Assembly (NCBI GenBank): GCA_049799955.1 | Contig: JBARIW010000018.1 | Coordinates: 92,056 to 156,055 of the forward strand | Reading direction: 5' to 3' | DNA: 64,000 nt | DNA from: JBGTFE01 sp049799955 | GTDB lineage: Bacteria; Acidobacteriota; Blastocatellia; Pyrinomonadales; Pyrinomonadaceae | In this document: positions 34,027 through 42,188 of the stretch, piece by piece | Numbering within the stretch: the first letter of the stretch is position 1 | Layout of the letters: each line of letters begins with the position of its first letter | The notes under the pieces: model-generated | Seen by the model: only the letters and a program-made list of their open reading frames with translations | Database searches by the model: none | What the model was told of the DNA's origin: nothing | Made by a program: the position numbers and the translations under genes

Positions 34027-35451
34027 ATGGCAACCAAGACTACCAGAACTAAAGTAATTAAGACAAATAAATCTGAGGAGAACGGCACTGAAAACGCCGC
34101 CGAACCGATAAACGAAGCGGCGGACACGAACGAAAAAGCCCAACAGCCCCAGAATAATAAGCAAAAAGAAAGAACCAAGATTCCCGAAGCGGCGGAAGGC
34201 ACTTTGGATTTAGCCGTGCTGAAGGAAATGTCTATTTCCGAACTGACGCACATCGCCAAGGAAATGGGCGTTGACGGCGCATCCGGTATGCGCAAGCAGG
34301 AGCTTATCTTTAAAGTTCTCGCCGCGCAGACCGAGAAAAGCGGCTTAATCTTCTCGGAAGGCGTTCTCGAAACTTTGCCCGACGGCTTCGGTTTCCTGCG
34401 CGCGCCCGAATACAATTATCTGCCCGGTCCCGACGATATTTACGTCAGCCCGTCGCAGATTCGCAAATTCGATTTGCGCACCGGCGACACGATTTCCGGT
34501 CAGATTCGCCCGCCGAAAGAAGGCGAGCGCTATTTCGCGCTCATCAAAGTCGAAGCAATCAATTTCGAAGCGCCCGAACACAGCCGCGAGAAAGTATTTT
34601 TCGACAATTTAACGCCGCTTTACCCCGACGAGCAGTTACACATGGAAGTAACGACCGATAATATCTCGGCTCGCGTTATCGACCTCGTTACGCCAATCGG
34701 AAAAGGACAGCGCGCGCTGATTGTCGCGCCGCCCAGAACGGGTAAAACGATGCTTCTGCAAACCATCGCCAATTCGATTACGGAAAATCACCCGGAAACG
34801 ACGCTGATTGTTCTCCTGATTGACGAGCGACCGGAAGAAGTTACAGACATGCAGCGCTCGGTTAAAGGCGAAGTCATTTCTTCGACCTTTGACGAGCCGC
34901 CGACGCGCCACGTACAGGTCGCCGATATGGTTATCGAAAAAGCGAAACGCCTCGTCGAACACAAACGCGACGTTGTTATCCTGCTCGATTCAATCACGCG
35001 TCTTGCCCGCGCGCACAACGCGGTCGTTCCGCCGTCCGGCAAAATTCTTTCCGGCGGTATCGATTCAAACGCGCTCCAACGCCCAAAACGCTTTTTCGGC
35101 GCGGCGCGTAACATCGAGGAAGGCGGAAGTCTGACGATTATCGCCACTGCTTTGATTGACACCGGCTCGCGTATGGACGACGTTATCTTTGAAGAATTCA
35201 AAGGAACGGGCAACTCGGAAATCCACCTCGACCGCAGGCTTTCCGACAAACGCCTCTTCCCGGCAATCGACCTTCAAAGAAGCGGAACGCGCAAGGAAGA
35301 ACTGCTCATCGACAAGGAAAACCTCAACCGCATCTGGGTCATGCGCCGCGTTCTCAACCCGCTTTCGCCCGTCGAACAGATGGAAGTCGTGCTGGAACGC
35401 CTGTCCAAGACAAAAACCAACGCGGAATTTCTCGCCTCGATGCAAAGCTAA
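34027..35451 (+). CDS. rho: Transcription termination factor Rho
   Basis: Rho is the hexameric RNA helicase that ends transcription of untranslated RNA. This 474-residue protein has a charged, disordered N-terminal extension of about 50 residues, the helical N-domain (LKEMSISELTHIAKEMGV), the RNA-binding OB fold (LETLPDGFGFLRAPEYNYLP), and the ATPase core with Walker A PPRTGKTML at about residues 236-244 and the Q-loop/R-loop region near SGGID. Extensions of this kind are known in several phyla. It has its own strong terminator at 35481-35525. Confidence 0.97.
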   Translation: MATKTTRTKVIKTNKSEENGTENAAEPINEAADTNEKAQQPQNNKQKERTKIPEAAEGTLDLAVLKEMSISELTHIAKEMGVDGASGMRKQELIFKVLAAQTEKSGLIFSEGVLETLPDGFGFLRAPEYNYLPGPDDIYVSPSQIRKFDLRTGDTISGQIRPPKEGERYFALIKVEAINFEAPEHSREKVFFDNLTPLYPDEQLHMEVTTDNISARVIDLVTPIGKGQRALIVAPPRTGKTMLLQTIANSITENHPETTLIVLLIDERPEEVTDMQRSVKGEVISSTFDEPPTRHVQVADMVIEKAKRLVEHKRDVVILLDSITRLARAHNAVVPPSGKILSGGIDSNALQRPKRFFGAARNIEEGGSLTIIATALIDTGSRMDDVIFEEFKGTGNSEIHLDRRLSDKRLFPAIDLQRSGTRKEELLIDKENLNRIWVMRRVLNPLSPVEQMEVVLERLSKTKTNAEFLASMQS

Positions 35452-35480
35452 ATTCAATTAAAAATTAAGAATTAAAAATT

Positions 35481-35525
35481 AAGAATTGCCGGAATTGATT
35501 ATTATCAAAACCGGCAATTCTTTTA
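35481..35525 (+). terminator. Rho-independent terminator of rho
   Basis: A perfect 12-bp stem, AAGAATTGCCGG / CCGGCAATTCTT, with an 18-base loop is followed by TTATTA. Directly upstream (35456-35482) AATTAAAAATTAAG units form a single-arm repeat, so the terminator stem may have grown from the array. Confidence 0.75.
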
Positions 35526-35670
35526 TTACATAACCTCAATTTCAAGCGCTCAGAAAATAATTAGAAAGCTACAGGAATTCTAAATCAATTATCAAAATAG
35601 ACGCGGGCGCGGAAGTCTTGTTAAAATCAACAACGGTTAGAGACATTTTGATTTGAGGGGCGAAACTATT

Positions 35671-37095
35671 TTGCGCGTTGCGGTTCTTTCTGCGGAAGCG
35701 GTTCCATATTCGAAAACGGGCGGGCTGGGCGATGTTGCGGGCGCGCTGCCGAAGGCTTTGAAACAGGTCGGGGTCGATTCCGTTCTGGTTACGCCGATGC
35801 ATTCTTCGGCGATAAAAGGCGAGCATTTGTGGAAGGTCGCCGTCGATGATTTGTGGATTTTCTGGCGCGGGCGGAATATCAGGGCAAAGGCTTTTTACTC
35901 GGAGGCGAACGGCTCGCCGACGTTTTTGATTGACGCGCCCGAATTTTTTTACCGCGATTCGATTTACGGGTTTCGCGAAGATTACGAGCGTTTCGCCTTT
36001 TTCAACCACGCCGCGCTGACGCTTTTGCAAAAATTGGGCAAGCCGCTCGATATTGTTCATCTTAACGACTGGCATTGCGGCTTCGGCGCGGTCGAGATTG
36101 CCGTCCGAAGGCGGCGCGACCAATTCTGGCGCAACACGCGGACGGTTTTTTCGATTCATAATATGGCGTATCAGGGCGTTTTCGGCGCGGACGAGCTTTG
36201 GAAGCTCGGTTTCGGCGGCGAATTCGAGCGCAACGCGTTTATGTCGAACGGCGCGGCTTCGGCGATGAAGGCGGGACTTGAAACTTCGGATATGCTCTCG
36301 ACAGTTTCGCGCAAATACGCGCTGGAGATTCAGACGCCGGAAGAAGGCTACGGGCTTGACTGGCTCGTCCGGCAGCGAAACAACCGGATGTTCGGAATTA
36401 CCAACGGCGTCGATTACGACGTTTGGAATCCCGAAACCGACACGGAACTTCCGGCGCACTTCAACGTCGATGATTTAAGCGGAAAACTTGAATGCAAGCG
36501 CGCGCTTTTGCAGAAATTTTCTTTGCCTGAGAATCTCGATAAGCCTGTTTTTGCAAGCGTTACGCGGCTTACTTCGCAGAAAGGATTTGAACTGATTCAG
36601 CAGGTCGCGGGCGAAATTCTGGCGACTGGCGCATACTTTATCGCGCTCGGTTCGGGCGAGAAATCCTACGAAAATTTTCTTCAGAAATTGCGCGATTACG
36701 CGCCGCATCAGGTCGGCGTTTACAAGGGATATAACGAATCTCTGGCGCACGTAATCGAAGCGGGCGCAGATATGTTTCTGATGCCCTCGCGCTTCGAACC
36801 GTGCGGTTTAAACCAGATGTACAGTTTGCGCTACGGCACAATTCCGATTGTCCGCGCCGTCGGCGGTCTGGACGATACGGTTCAGAATTTCGACATGACG
36901 AGCGGAACGGGCAACGGCTTCAAATTCAAAGAATTTCGCGCCGACAAATTTTTAGAGAAGATTTACGAGGCGCTTTTCGCCTACACCGACACAGATGCGT
37001 GGCGCAAGCTGCAAACAAACGGGATGACCGAAGACAATTCGTGGGAAAACGCGGCGCGGAAGTATGTGCAGTTATATCAAATGACGAAATCGTGA
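35671..37095 (+). CDS. glgA: Glycogen synthase (ADP-glucose type)
   Basis: GlgA extends alpha-1,4-glucan from ADP-glucose; it is a GT5 enzyme. The ADP-glucose motif KTGGLGDV is at residues 15-22, and the C-terminal donor-site region MPSRFEPCGLNQMYSLRYG is present. I start at the TTG at 35671 (MRVAVLSAEA), preceded by GAGGGG with 9 bp between. A TTG at 35653 is an alternative. The stop codon TGA falls in the first unit of the repeat array behind it. No other glycogen gene is adjacent. Confidence 0.93.
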   Translation: MRVAVLSAEAVPYSKTGGLGDVAGALPKALKQVGVDSVLVTPMHSSAIKGEHLWKVAVDDLWIFWRGRNIRAKAFYSEANGSPTFLIDAPEFFYRDSIYGFREDYERFAFFNHAALTLLQKLGKPLDIVHLNDWHCGFGAVEIAVRRRRDQFWRNTRTVFSIHNMAYQGVFGADELWKLGFGGEFERNAFMSNGAASAMKAGLETSDMLSTVSRKYALEIQTPEEGYGLDWLVRQRNNRMFGITNGVDYDVWNPETDTELPAHFNVDDLSGKLECKRALLQKFSLPENLDKPVFASVTRLTSQKGFELIQQVAGEILATGAYFIALGSGEKSYENFLQKLRDYAPHQVGVYKGYNESLAHVIEAGADMFLMPSRFEPCGLNQMYSLRYGTIPIVRAVGGLDDTVQNFDMTSGTGNGFKFKEFRADKFLEKIYEALFAYTDTDAWRKLQTNGMTEDNSWENAARKYVQLYQMTKS

Positions 37096-37165
37096 TACGT
37101 GATACGTGATACGTGATACGATTTTTTGTCTTTATCAGCGTATCGCGTATTACGTATTACGAAAA
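37091..37165. repeat. Tandem-repeat hairpin (GTGATAC unit) between glgA and rimL-like gene
   Basis: Four heptamers CGTGATA (37091-37120) pair with CGTATCG, CGTATTA, CGTATTA units (37139-37162). It supplies the glgA stop codon and ends 3-5 bp before the next ATG. Confidence 0.9.
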
Positions 37166-37167
37166 AA

Positions 37168-37710
37168 ATGTTTAGCTATCAGGTCGATGAACATCTGAAA
37201 TTAGTTTTGCCGCTGCCGCAGCACGCCGGGGAAATAGCTAAAGTTGTGCGCGAAAATCTTGAGCATTTGAAGATGTGGGTGCCCTGGGCGACGGACGATT
37301 ATTCGATTGAGTCGGCGAATGATTATATAAAGCGAAATTTGACGGCACTCGCGGAAAACGGAAGTTTTTCGATGAGCGTGGTTCTGGACGAAAAAATTGT
37401 CGGAAATATAGGTTTTCACAATCTCAATTCAAACAATAAATCCGCGCACATGGGGTACTGGCTGGCAGAAGAAGCGCAGGGAAAAGGTTTGATGACGCGC
37501 TGTATGCGTATTTTAATCGATTATATTTTCGACGAGCTGAATCTGAACCGGATTCAAATAAACTGCAACGTCGAAAACAAAAAAAGCCGCGCCATTCCCG
37601 AACGTTTGGGATTTGCGCTCGAAGGAATTCACCGTCAGGTCGAATTTCGCGACAATAAATTCGGCGATTGGGCAATTTACGCGATGCTGAAGGAAGACTG
37701 GAAAAAATGA
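37168..37710 (+). CDS. RimL/RimJ-type GNAT N-acetyltransferase
   Basis: This 180-residue protein is a GNAT of the ribosomal-protein-serine/alanine acetyltransferase group. It has the acetyl-CoA binding region MGYWLAEEAQGKGLMTR (Q/RxxGxG/A pattern) followed by INCNVENKKSRAIPERLGF. These enzymes modify protein N-termini, or sometimes small molecules. I start at the ATG at 37168, directly behind the repeat hairpin. Upstream frame extensions translate repeat DNA. The stop codon overlaps the next array, so this gene is bracketed by two repeat hairpins. Confidence 0.85.
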   Translation: MFSYQVDEHLKLVLPLPQHAGEIAKVVRENLEHLKMWVPWATDDYSIESANDYIKRNLTALAENGSFSMSVVLDEKIVGNIGFHNLNSNNKSAHMGYWLAEEAQGKGLMTRCMRILIDYIFDELNLNRIQINCNVENKKSRAIPERLGFALEGIHRQVEFRDNKFGDWAIYAMLKEDWKK

Positions 37711-37788
37711 ATAATTGATAATTGATAATTGATAATGAAAGAAAAAATTATCAATTATCAATTATCAATTATCAATTATCAATTATGA
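37708..37788. repeat. Tandem-repeat hairpin (AATTGAT unit) between rimL-like gene and purA
   Basis: AATTGAT A heptamers (37711-37734) pair with TTATCAA units (37747-37785). The upstream stop codon TGA and the purA ATG (37785-37787) are both part of the array. The same unit is used at 7725-7797. Confidence 0.92.
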
Positions 37789-39098
37789 TTATTGTAATAA
37801 TTGGCGCTCAATGGGGCGACGAGGGAAAAGGCAAAGTTGTCGATTTGCTGGCTGACCGTTTTGATATAGTTTCGCGCTATCAGGGCGGGCATAATGCCGG
37901 GCATTCGGTTTATGTCGGCGAAAAGGCGTTTGTTCTCAGGCTTTTGCCGTCGGGAATTATTCACGAAGATAAAATCTGCGTGCTCGGCAACGGGATGGTT
38001 ATCGACCCGAAAGCGTTTTTCGAGGAAGTTGACCAGATGAAGGAACAGGGAATTTCCGTTTCGCCCGAACGGCTGAAAGTTTCGAGCCGCGCGCATCTTA
38101 TAATGCCTTATCACCGCGCGCTCGACCACACTTCTGAAGAACGTCTCGGCAACGAAAAAATCGGCACTACCTTGCGCGGAATCGGTCCGGCTTATGAAGA
38201 TAAAGCCGGCAGGCGCGGCATTCGCGTGTCCGACGCGCTTTCGCCCGAAGTTCTGCGTATGCGGATTGAACGCAATCTGGAAGAAGCGAATCGAATCATC
38301 GTTTTATACGGTCAGCCGCCGCTTTATGCCGATGAAATTTACAACGAAATTGCGCCTTTGATTGAAAGACTTCGCCCGTATGTCGCCGAAACTTCGCATT
38401 TTTTGGCGGAAGCGAAAAAACAGAACAAGAAAATCCTGCTCGAAGGCGCGCAGGCGACGCTTCTCGACGTTGACCACGGAACTTACCCGTATGTTACATC
38501 GTCAAATCCGACGGCAGGCGGCGCGTCGGTCGGCGCGGGCATTCCGCCGCATCACATCACAGGCGTTCTCGGAATCGTCAGAACTTACGCGACGCGCGTG
38601 GGCGAAGGTCCGTTTCCGACCGAAATGCTCGACGACGAAGAGGATATGGCAAATCTGATTCGCAAGCGCGGAAACGAATACGGCTCCGTAACAAAACGCC
38701 CGCGACGCTGCGGCTGGTTCGACGCGGTTGCGACACGATACGCGGCTGAACTCAACGGGTTCGATTCGGTTGCCTTAACCAAACTCGACGTTCTCGACGC
38801 TCTCGACGAAATAAAAGTTTGCGTCGGCTACGAAATCGACGGCGAAAAAGTCGATACGTTCCCGGCGGTTTCGCACGATTTGAGCCAGATAAAACCTGTT
38901 TATGAAACGCTCGAAGGCTGGAAGGCGGAAACGCTCGGAACTACAAAAATCGAAGATTTGCCGGAAAAAGCGCGCGCTTACGTCGAATTTCTCTCAAAAT
39001 CAATCGGCGTCGAAATCGGTTTAATCTCGACCGGACCCGAACGCGACCAGACGATAATTTTGCAGAATTCGGTGATGGAAAGCTGGTTTAAAAGCTAA
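37785..39098 (+). CDS. purA: Adenylosuccinate synthetase
   Basis: PurA joins IMP and aspartate using GTP, the first committed step to AMP. The start MIIVIIGAQWGDEGKGK carries the catalytic aspartate D12 and the phosphate loop, and NAGHSV, GTTLRGIGPAY and GNEYGSVTKRPRRCGWFD follow. The true start must be 37785, because residues translated from further upstream are only repeat heptamers. The ATG is formed by the last repeat unit and has no ribosome binding site. Length is 437 residues, as usual. Confidence 0.96.
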   Translation: MIIVIIGAQWGDEGKGKVVDLLADRFDIVSRYQGGHNAGHSVYVGEKAFVLRLLPSGIIHEDKICVLGNGMVIDPKAFFEEVDQMKEQGISVSPERLKVSSRAHLIMPYHRALDHTSEERLGNEKIGTTLRGIGPAYEDKAGRRGIRVSDALSPEVLRMRIERNLEEANRIIVLYGQPPLYADEIYNEIAPLIERLRPYVAETSHFLAEAKKQNKKILLEGAQATLLDVDHGTYPYVTSSNPTAGGASVGAGIPPHHITGVLGIVRTYATRVGEGPFPTEMLDDEEDMANLIRKRGNEYGSVTKRPRRCGWFDAVATRYAAELNGFDSVALTKLDVLDALDEIKVCVGYEIDGEKVDTFPAVSHDLSQIKPVYETLEGWKAETLGTTKIEDLPEKARAYVEFLSKSIGVEIGLISTGPERDQTIILQNSVMESWFKS

Positions 39099-39118
39099 TT
39101 CCATAAATTAAAACCAAT

Positions 39119-39146
39119 GAAAGGTAGTTGACTACCTTTTTCTTTT
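39119..39146 (+). terminator. Rho-independent terminator of purA
   Basis: An 8-bp stem AAAGGTAG / CTACCTTT with loop TTGA is followed by TTCTTTT. Its core (GTAGTTGACTAC) is very like the palindrome 33 bp downstream, so it may also serve as an operator. Confidence 0.65.
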
Positions 39147-39168
39147 CAGATAATATGTAGTCCGCTAC
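39124..39168. promoter_or_regulatory. Two similar palindromes before the MarR-GNAT gene
   Basis: GTAGTTGACTAC (39124-39135) and GTAGTCCGCTAC (39157-39168) share 9 of 12 bases and start 33 bp apart, about three helical turns. The second is extended to an imperfect palindrome (ATATGTAG...CTACACATAT) and lies 20 bp before the start codon. MarR proteins bind such sites as dimers and often repress their own gene. Confidence 0.45.
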
Positions 39169-39188
39169 ACATATTTTGAAAATCTGCT

Positions 39189-40136
39189 ATGGAAGACATC
39201 GATTTTTTAAGAGAATTAGGAACGATTAGTTTCGTTACGCGGCTAAAGCGAGTCAGCGATGCGATGCTGCACGACGGAAGAAAGGTTTATAAACATTTCG
39301 GATACGACATAGAGCCGAACTGGTTTGTGATTTTTAAACTGCTCGAAAAATACGGCGAGCTGACCGTCATGGAAATTGCCGATAAAATCGGTATGACGCA
39401 TCCGTCGGTCATTGCGATTATCAATAAAATGCTAAAGCTCGAATATCTCGCGGAAAAAAAATCTCCTTCGGACAGCCGAAAGAGAATTTTGTTTCTGACG
39501 CCGAAAGCTAAAGATAAATTGCCGGAATTCGAGAAAATCTGGGATGCGGGAACCGCCGGTTTTAAGCGTATGCTCGATGGCTCGGACGCTTTTGCCTTTT
39601 TAGACGAGCTTGAAGACAAAATAAACGATAAGGGATTTAAGACAAGAACTTTAGAGGAAATCGACAAGCTGGCGGAAGCTCGAATAATCGAATTTGAAGA
39701 AAAATACGCCGGAGATTTTGCTTCTTTGAACTACGACTGGATAAGCAAAGGCTACAAAATTGAAGGGCACGACCGCGAAATTTTGGATGACCCTGTTAAT
39801 TATATTATCGACGCGGGCGGGCAGATTTTTTTTGCTTTGATTGGAGAACAAGTCGCCGGAACGGTTGCGCTGATGAATATGGATGAAGAAACACTGGAAC
39901 TGGCTAAAATGGCGGTTTCCACAAAGTTTCGCGGCTATAATATCGGTCTTAAATTAATAAACGCCTGTATTGAATATTCCAAAAAAAAGGGAAAGAAAAG
40001 AATACTTTTAGAGTCGAACACAAAACAAATAGCCGCGATAAATTTATATAAAAAAGTCGGTTTTAAAGAGATTCCTTTAGACCCGAACACGCCTTACGCG
40101 CGGGCGAATATTCGAATGGAAAAGAAACTCGATTGA
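39189..40136 (+). CDS. MarR-family regulator fused to a GNAT acetyltransferase
   Basis: The N-terminal half of this 315-residue protein is a winged helix of the MarR family (LTVMEIADKIGMTHPSVIAIINKMLKLEYLAEKKSPSDSR is the recognition helix and wing region). The C-terminal half (about residues 165-312) is a GNAT domain (VAGTVALMNMDEE, then FRGYNIGLKLINACIEYSKKKG, then LYKKVGFKEIP). Such fusions are known in many bacteria. A ligand or acetyl-CoA binding by the GNAT part may control DNA binding. Two palindromes lie just upstream. It follows the purA terminator and stands alone. Confidence 0.88.
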   Translation: MEDIDFLRELGTISFVTRLKRVSDAMLHDGRKVYKHFGYDIEPNWFVIFKLLEKYGELTVMEIADKIGMTHPSVIAIINKMLKLEYLAEKKSPSDSRKRILFLTPKAKDKLPEFEKIWDAGTAGFKRMLDGSDAFAFLDELEDKINDKGFKTRTLEEIDKLAEARIIEFEEKYAGDFASLNYDWISKGYKIEGHDREILDDPVNYIIDAGGQIFFALIGEQVAGTVALMNMDEETLELAKMAVSTKFRGYNIGLKLINACIEYSKKKGKKRILLESNTKQIAAINLYKKVGFKEIPLDPNTPYARANIRMEKKLD

Positions 40137-40222
40137 TAAAAATTAAAACGGCATAAGAAGATACAATCTTCTTTGATGCTTGAGCTAAAAATTTACGCTT
40201 CTAAAGGATTTTTACATTCGAC

Positions 40223-40251
40223 TTGCCAAGTTTAACTCCAAAATGTAAAAT
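40223..40251 (+). promoter_or_regulatory. Promoter of tRNA-Lys
   Basis: TTGCCA (40223-40228) and TAAAAT (40246-40251) are exactly 17 bp apart, with TG before the -10 box. A hairpin (GTTTGAG...CTCAAAC, 40261-40292) follows at the probable transcript start and ends 6 bp before the mature tRNA. Confidence 0.65.
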
Positions 40252-40298
40252 CATAATTTCGTTTGAGATTGAAATACTTTTCAACCTCAAACAAAAGT

Positions 40299-40374
40299 GG
40301 TCCGATAGCTCAGTCGGTAGAGCAAATGGCTTTTAACCATTGGGTCGAAGGTTCGAGTCCTTCTCGGATCACCA
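40299..40374 (+). tRNA. tRNA-Lys (anticodon UUU)
   Basis: A 76-base class I tRNA. The acceptor stem GGTCCGA / TCGGATC has one G-T pair. The D arm is GCTC/GAGC. The anticodon stem AATGG/CCATT has loop CTTTTAA, giving UUU. The T arm is GAAGG-TTCGAGT-CCTTC, and ACCA is encoded. Confidence 0.95.
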
Positions 40375-40390
40375 TTAATATCAATAGTTT

Positions 40391-40424
40391 AGGGCAACCA
40401 ATTTGGCTGCCCTTTTCTTTTTTT
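40391..40424 (+). terminator. Rho-independent terminator of tRNA-Lys
   Basis: The stem GGGCA.CCAA / TTGG.TGCCC, with single mismatches, is followed by TTTTCTTTTTTT. It lies 17 bp after the tRNA. Confidence 0.8.
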
Positions 40425-40450
40425 GAGCTTCCGGCTACGTGAAATCAATT

Positions 40451-41707
40451 TTATATAGGCGGGTCATCCGCAGGTTGCAGGCGCTTGAGTCGTAAACTCA
40501 ATCGTTGACGGTATGTAAGCTGTCGCCAAATCCATTCCATCGGTCCGTAAGCAAAATATTTCAGCCACAAACTACTAGTTATTATTTGAAACAGAAAGAT
40601 GACAAGCGCGGTTAGCGTAGCTTTGAGCGCGCCGAATCTGCCGTATTGACCGAAACCGAAACCGTAAAAAATAATTACGCAGATGATTGTTTGCAGTAAA
40701 TAATTTGTGAGCGCCATACGTCCGACCGGAGCCAGATGCGAGAGCAATCGCCGCCACGCCGCTTTTTGCCACAGCGTTGCGACCAGGGCAATAAAGGAAA
40801 ACGCCAGCGCGGGAACGCCGAAGGCATAGCTGATGACGCCGACAATGCCGGCTGGCGACGGCGGAAAAACCGCTTCGTGTCCGGCTAACGCCGCAAAAGC
40901 GATATTGCCGATAAGACCTAAAACGATTCCGTATATAAGCACGCGGCGAATGAACGGCTGATGACTTGATAAATTCTGAAAAAAGCCGCGCCGGTAAGCA
41001 TAAAAGCCGAGCAAAAACATCGCCAAAAGTTTTGGCAGACGCATCTCTAAAATCAATCCGGCATATCTTCCGACAATATAATGCAGGTTATAATCGCTGA
41101 TAATTTGAAGATAACCGCTCGTTGGAACAATTTTGACGGCGTTGTTCCACATTTCAGTCTGACCGGCTTCGACCATCGCAAGGGCTTCGGGCGGAACAAA
41201 GGCGACAAACAATATATAAATCAAAAGGTATGTGAGAATAGGCACGGCGAGCAGCGCGAATGCCCATTTGAGCAGCGAGTCGTTCGATTTTCGTCGAAAA
41301 AGTATAAGCAGAAAGCCCATTAACGCATAGATGCTCAGGATGTCGCCTGCCCACAGAAGATAGGCGTGAGCGAGTCCGATGACCAGCAGCCAAAACAAGC
41401 GTCGTTTGAAAAGCGAGGCTTTCGTATCGCCGCGTTCTTCCGCGCGACTGATTTGCAGCGCGAAGCCGAATCCGAAAAGAAATGAAAAAATCGAATAAAA
41501 CTTGCCTTCGACAAAAAAATGAACAAGAAAATGCGTAATCCTGTCGGCAAGCGGAGTTAGCGCGGCGAGCGACGGAGGCATCATTCCGTAACCGGAAAAC
41601 CACTGCATATTGCCGATAAGAATACCGCAGACGGCTAAACCTCGCAGAATGTCGAGAATTTCAATGCGTTCCTGCGAAGAGATTGGGCTAATTTGGCTTT
41701 CAGACAT
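40451..41707 (-). CDS. DUF418 (YeiB-type) membrane protein
   Basis: This 418-residue protein has about ten membrane segments and the YeiB/DUF418 start (RIEILDILRGLAVCGILIGN), a conserved first helix with an Arg-Gly pair. The DUF418 C-terminal region contains ALTNYLLQTIICVIIFYGFGFG. The family is related to acyltransferase 3 membrane proteins, and its function is not known. It converges with tRNA-Lys and is not in an operon. Confidence 0.85.
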   Translation of the reverse strand: MSESQISPISSQERIEILDILRGLAVCGILIGNMQWFSGYGMMPPSLAALTPLADRITHFLVHFFVEGKFYSIFSFLFGFGFALQISRAEERGDTKASLFKRRLFWLLVIGLAHAYLLWAGDILSIYALMGFLLILFRRKSNDSLLKWAFALLAVPILTYLLIYILFVAFVPPEALAMVEAGQTEMWNNAVKIVPTSGYLQIISDYNLHYIVGRYAGLILEMRLPKLLAMFLLGFYAYRRGFFQNLSSHQPFIRRVLIYGIVLGLIGNIAFAALAGHEAVFPPSPAGIVGVISYAFGVPALAFSFIALVATLWQKAAWRRLLSHLAPVGRMALTNYLLQTIICVIIFYGFGFGQYGRFGALKATLTALVIFLFQIITSSLWLKYFAYGPMEWIWRQLTYRQRLSLRLKRLQPADDPPI

Positions 41708-41904
41708 ATAAATTCAGAAAATCGCCGCGTTATTATTTAAACTCGTTTATTGAGATAGCTTCAAGAATTAATTGTTTTAGCTGCTGCCGGCGTCCTGATA
41801 AATGGGCTAACGTAGAGATTAAAAAAAATGTTCCAAAACTTTTTTGGGAATAGAGCTGGTAACGGCAGGTAAAAAGATGATTAAGGTAGAGAAAAAAAGA
41901 CAAG

Positions 41905-42061
41905 CGCTCATTAGGGCTTTGCACAAAAATAGAGAAATAAGCAGAGGGAATTATCAATTCTCCGTGAAACTCCGTGTTAAAAATTGATTTCAACACGGAG
42001 GACACAAAGCTTTTCACAGAGAACGCAAAGTTTTTCTATTTTTGTGCAAAGCCGCTCATTA
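41905..42061. mobile_element. MITE-like element with terminal inverted repeats and target duplication
   Basis: GGGCTTTGCACAAAAATAGA (41914-41933) and its complement (ending at 42053) bound about 140 bp with no gene. The same 9 bp, CGCTCATTA, lies on both outer sides (41905-41913 and 42053-42061), as expected for a target duplication. The ends resemble those of IS5/IS903-type elements (GGCTTTG start, 9-bp duplication). Inside is a CTCCGTGTT / AACACGGAG hairpin (41970-42000) of the repeat type seen at 16848 and 48028. The rest of the 41708-42188 gap shows no gene I can support. Confidence 0.65.
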
Positions 42062-42188
42062 AATCTTCTGGAGAATCCGCCGGACATCAAGCCGATTCTC
42101 CTTCGAAACATAATCGAATGCGCCTCACGGACGAGAAATAAATCGCGTTAATAACAAAAAAAATCGCGGTCAACAAAAATAAGTAATT

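Noticed and set aside
35569..36459. A long minus-strand open frame opposite glgA
   Set aside because: It lies wholly over the conserved glycogen synthase N-domain. Its translation is Arg-rich and shows no family motif.
39119..39168. An attachment site or transposon end at the paired palindromes
   Set aside because: There is no gene of a recombinase nearby and no outer direct repeats. A terminator and an operator explain the palindromes better.
41733..42017. A 94-residue minus-strand open frame in the gap before the DUF4436-like gene
   Set aside because: It runs across one end of the MITE-like element and its inner hairpin, has no ribosome binding site and shows no protein-like pattern.
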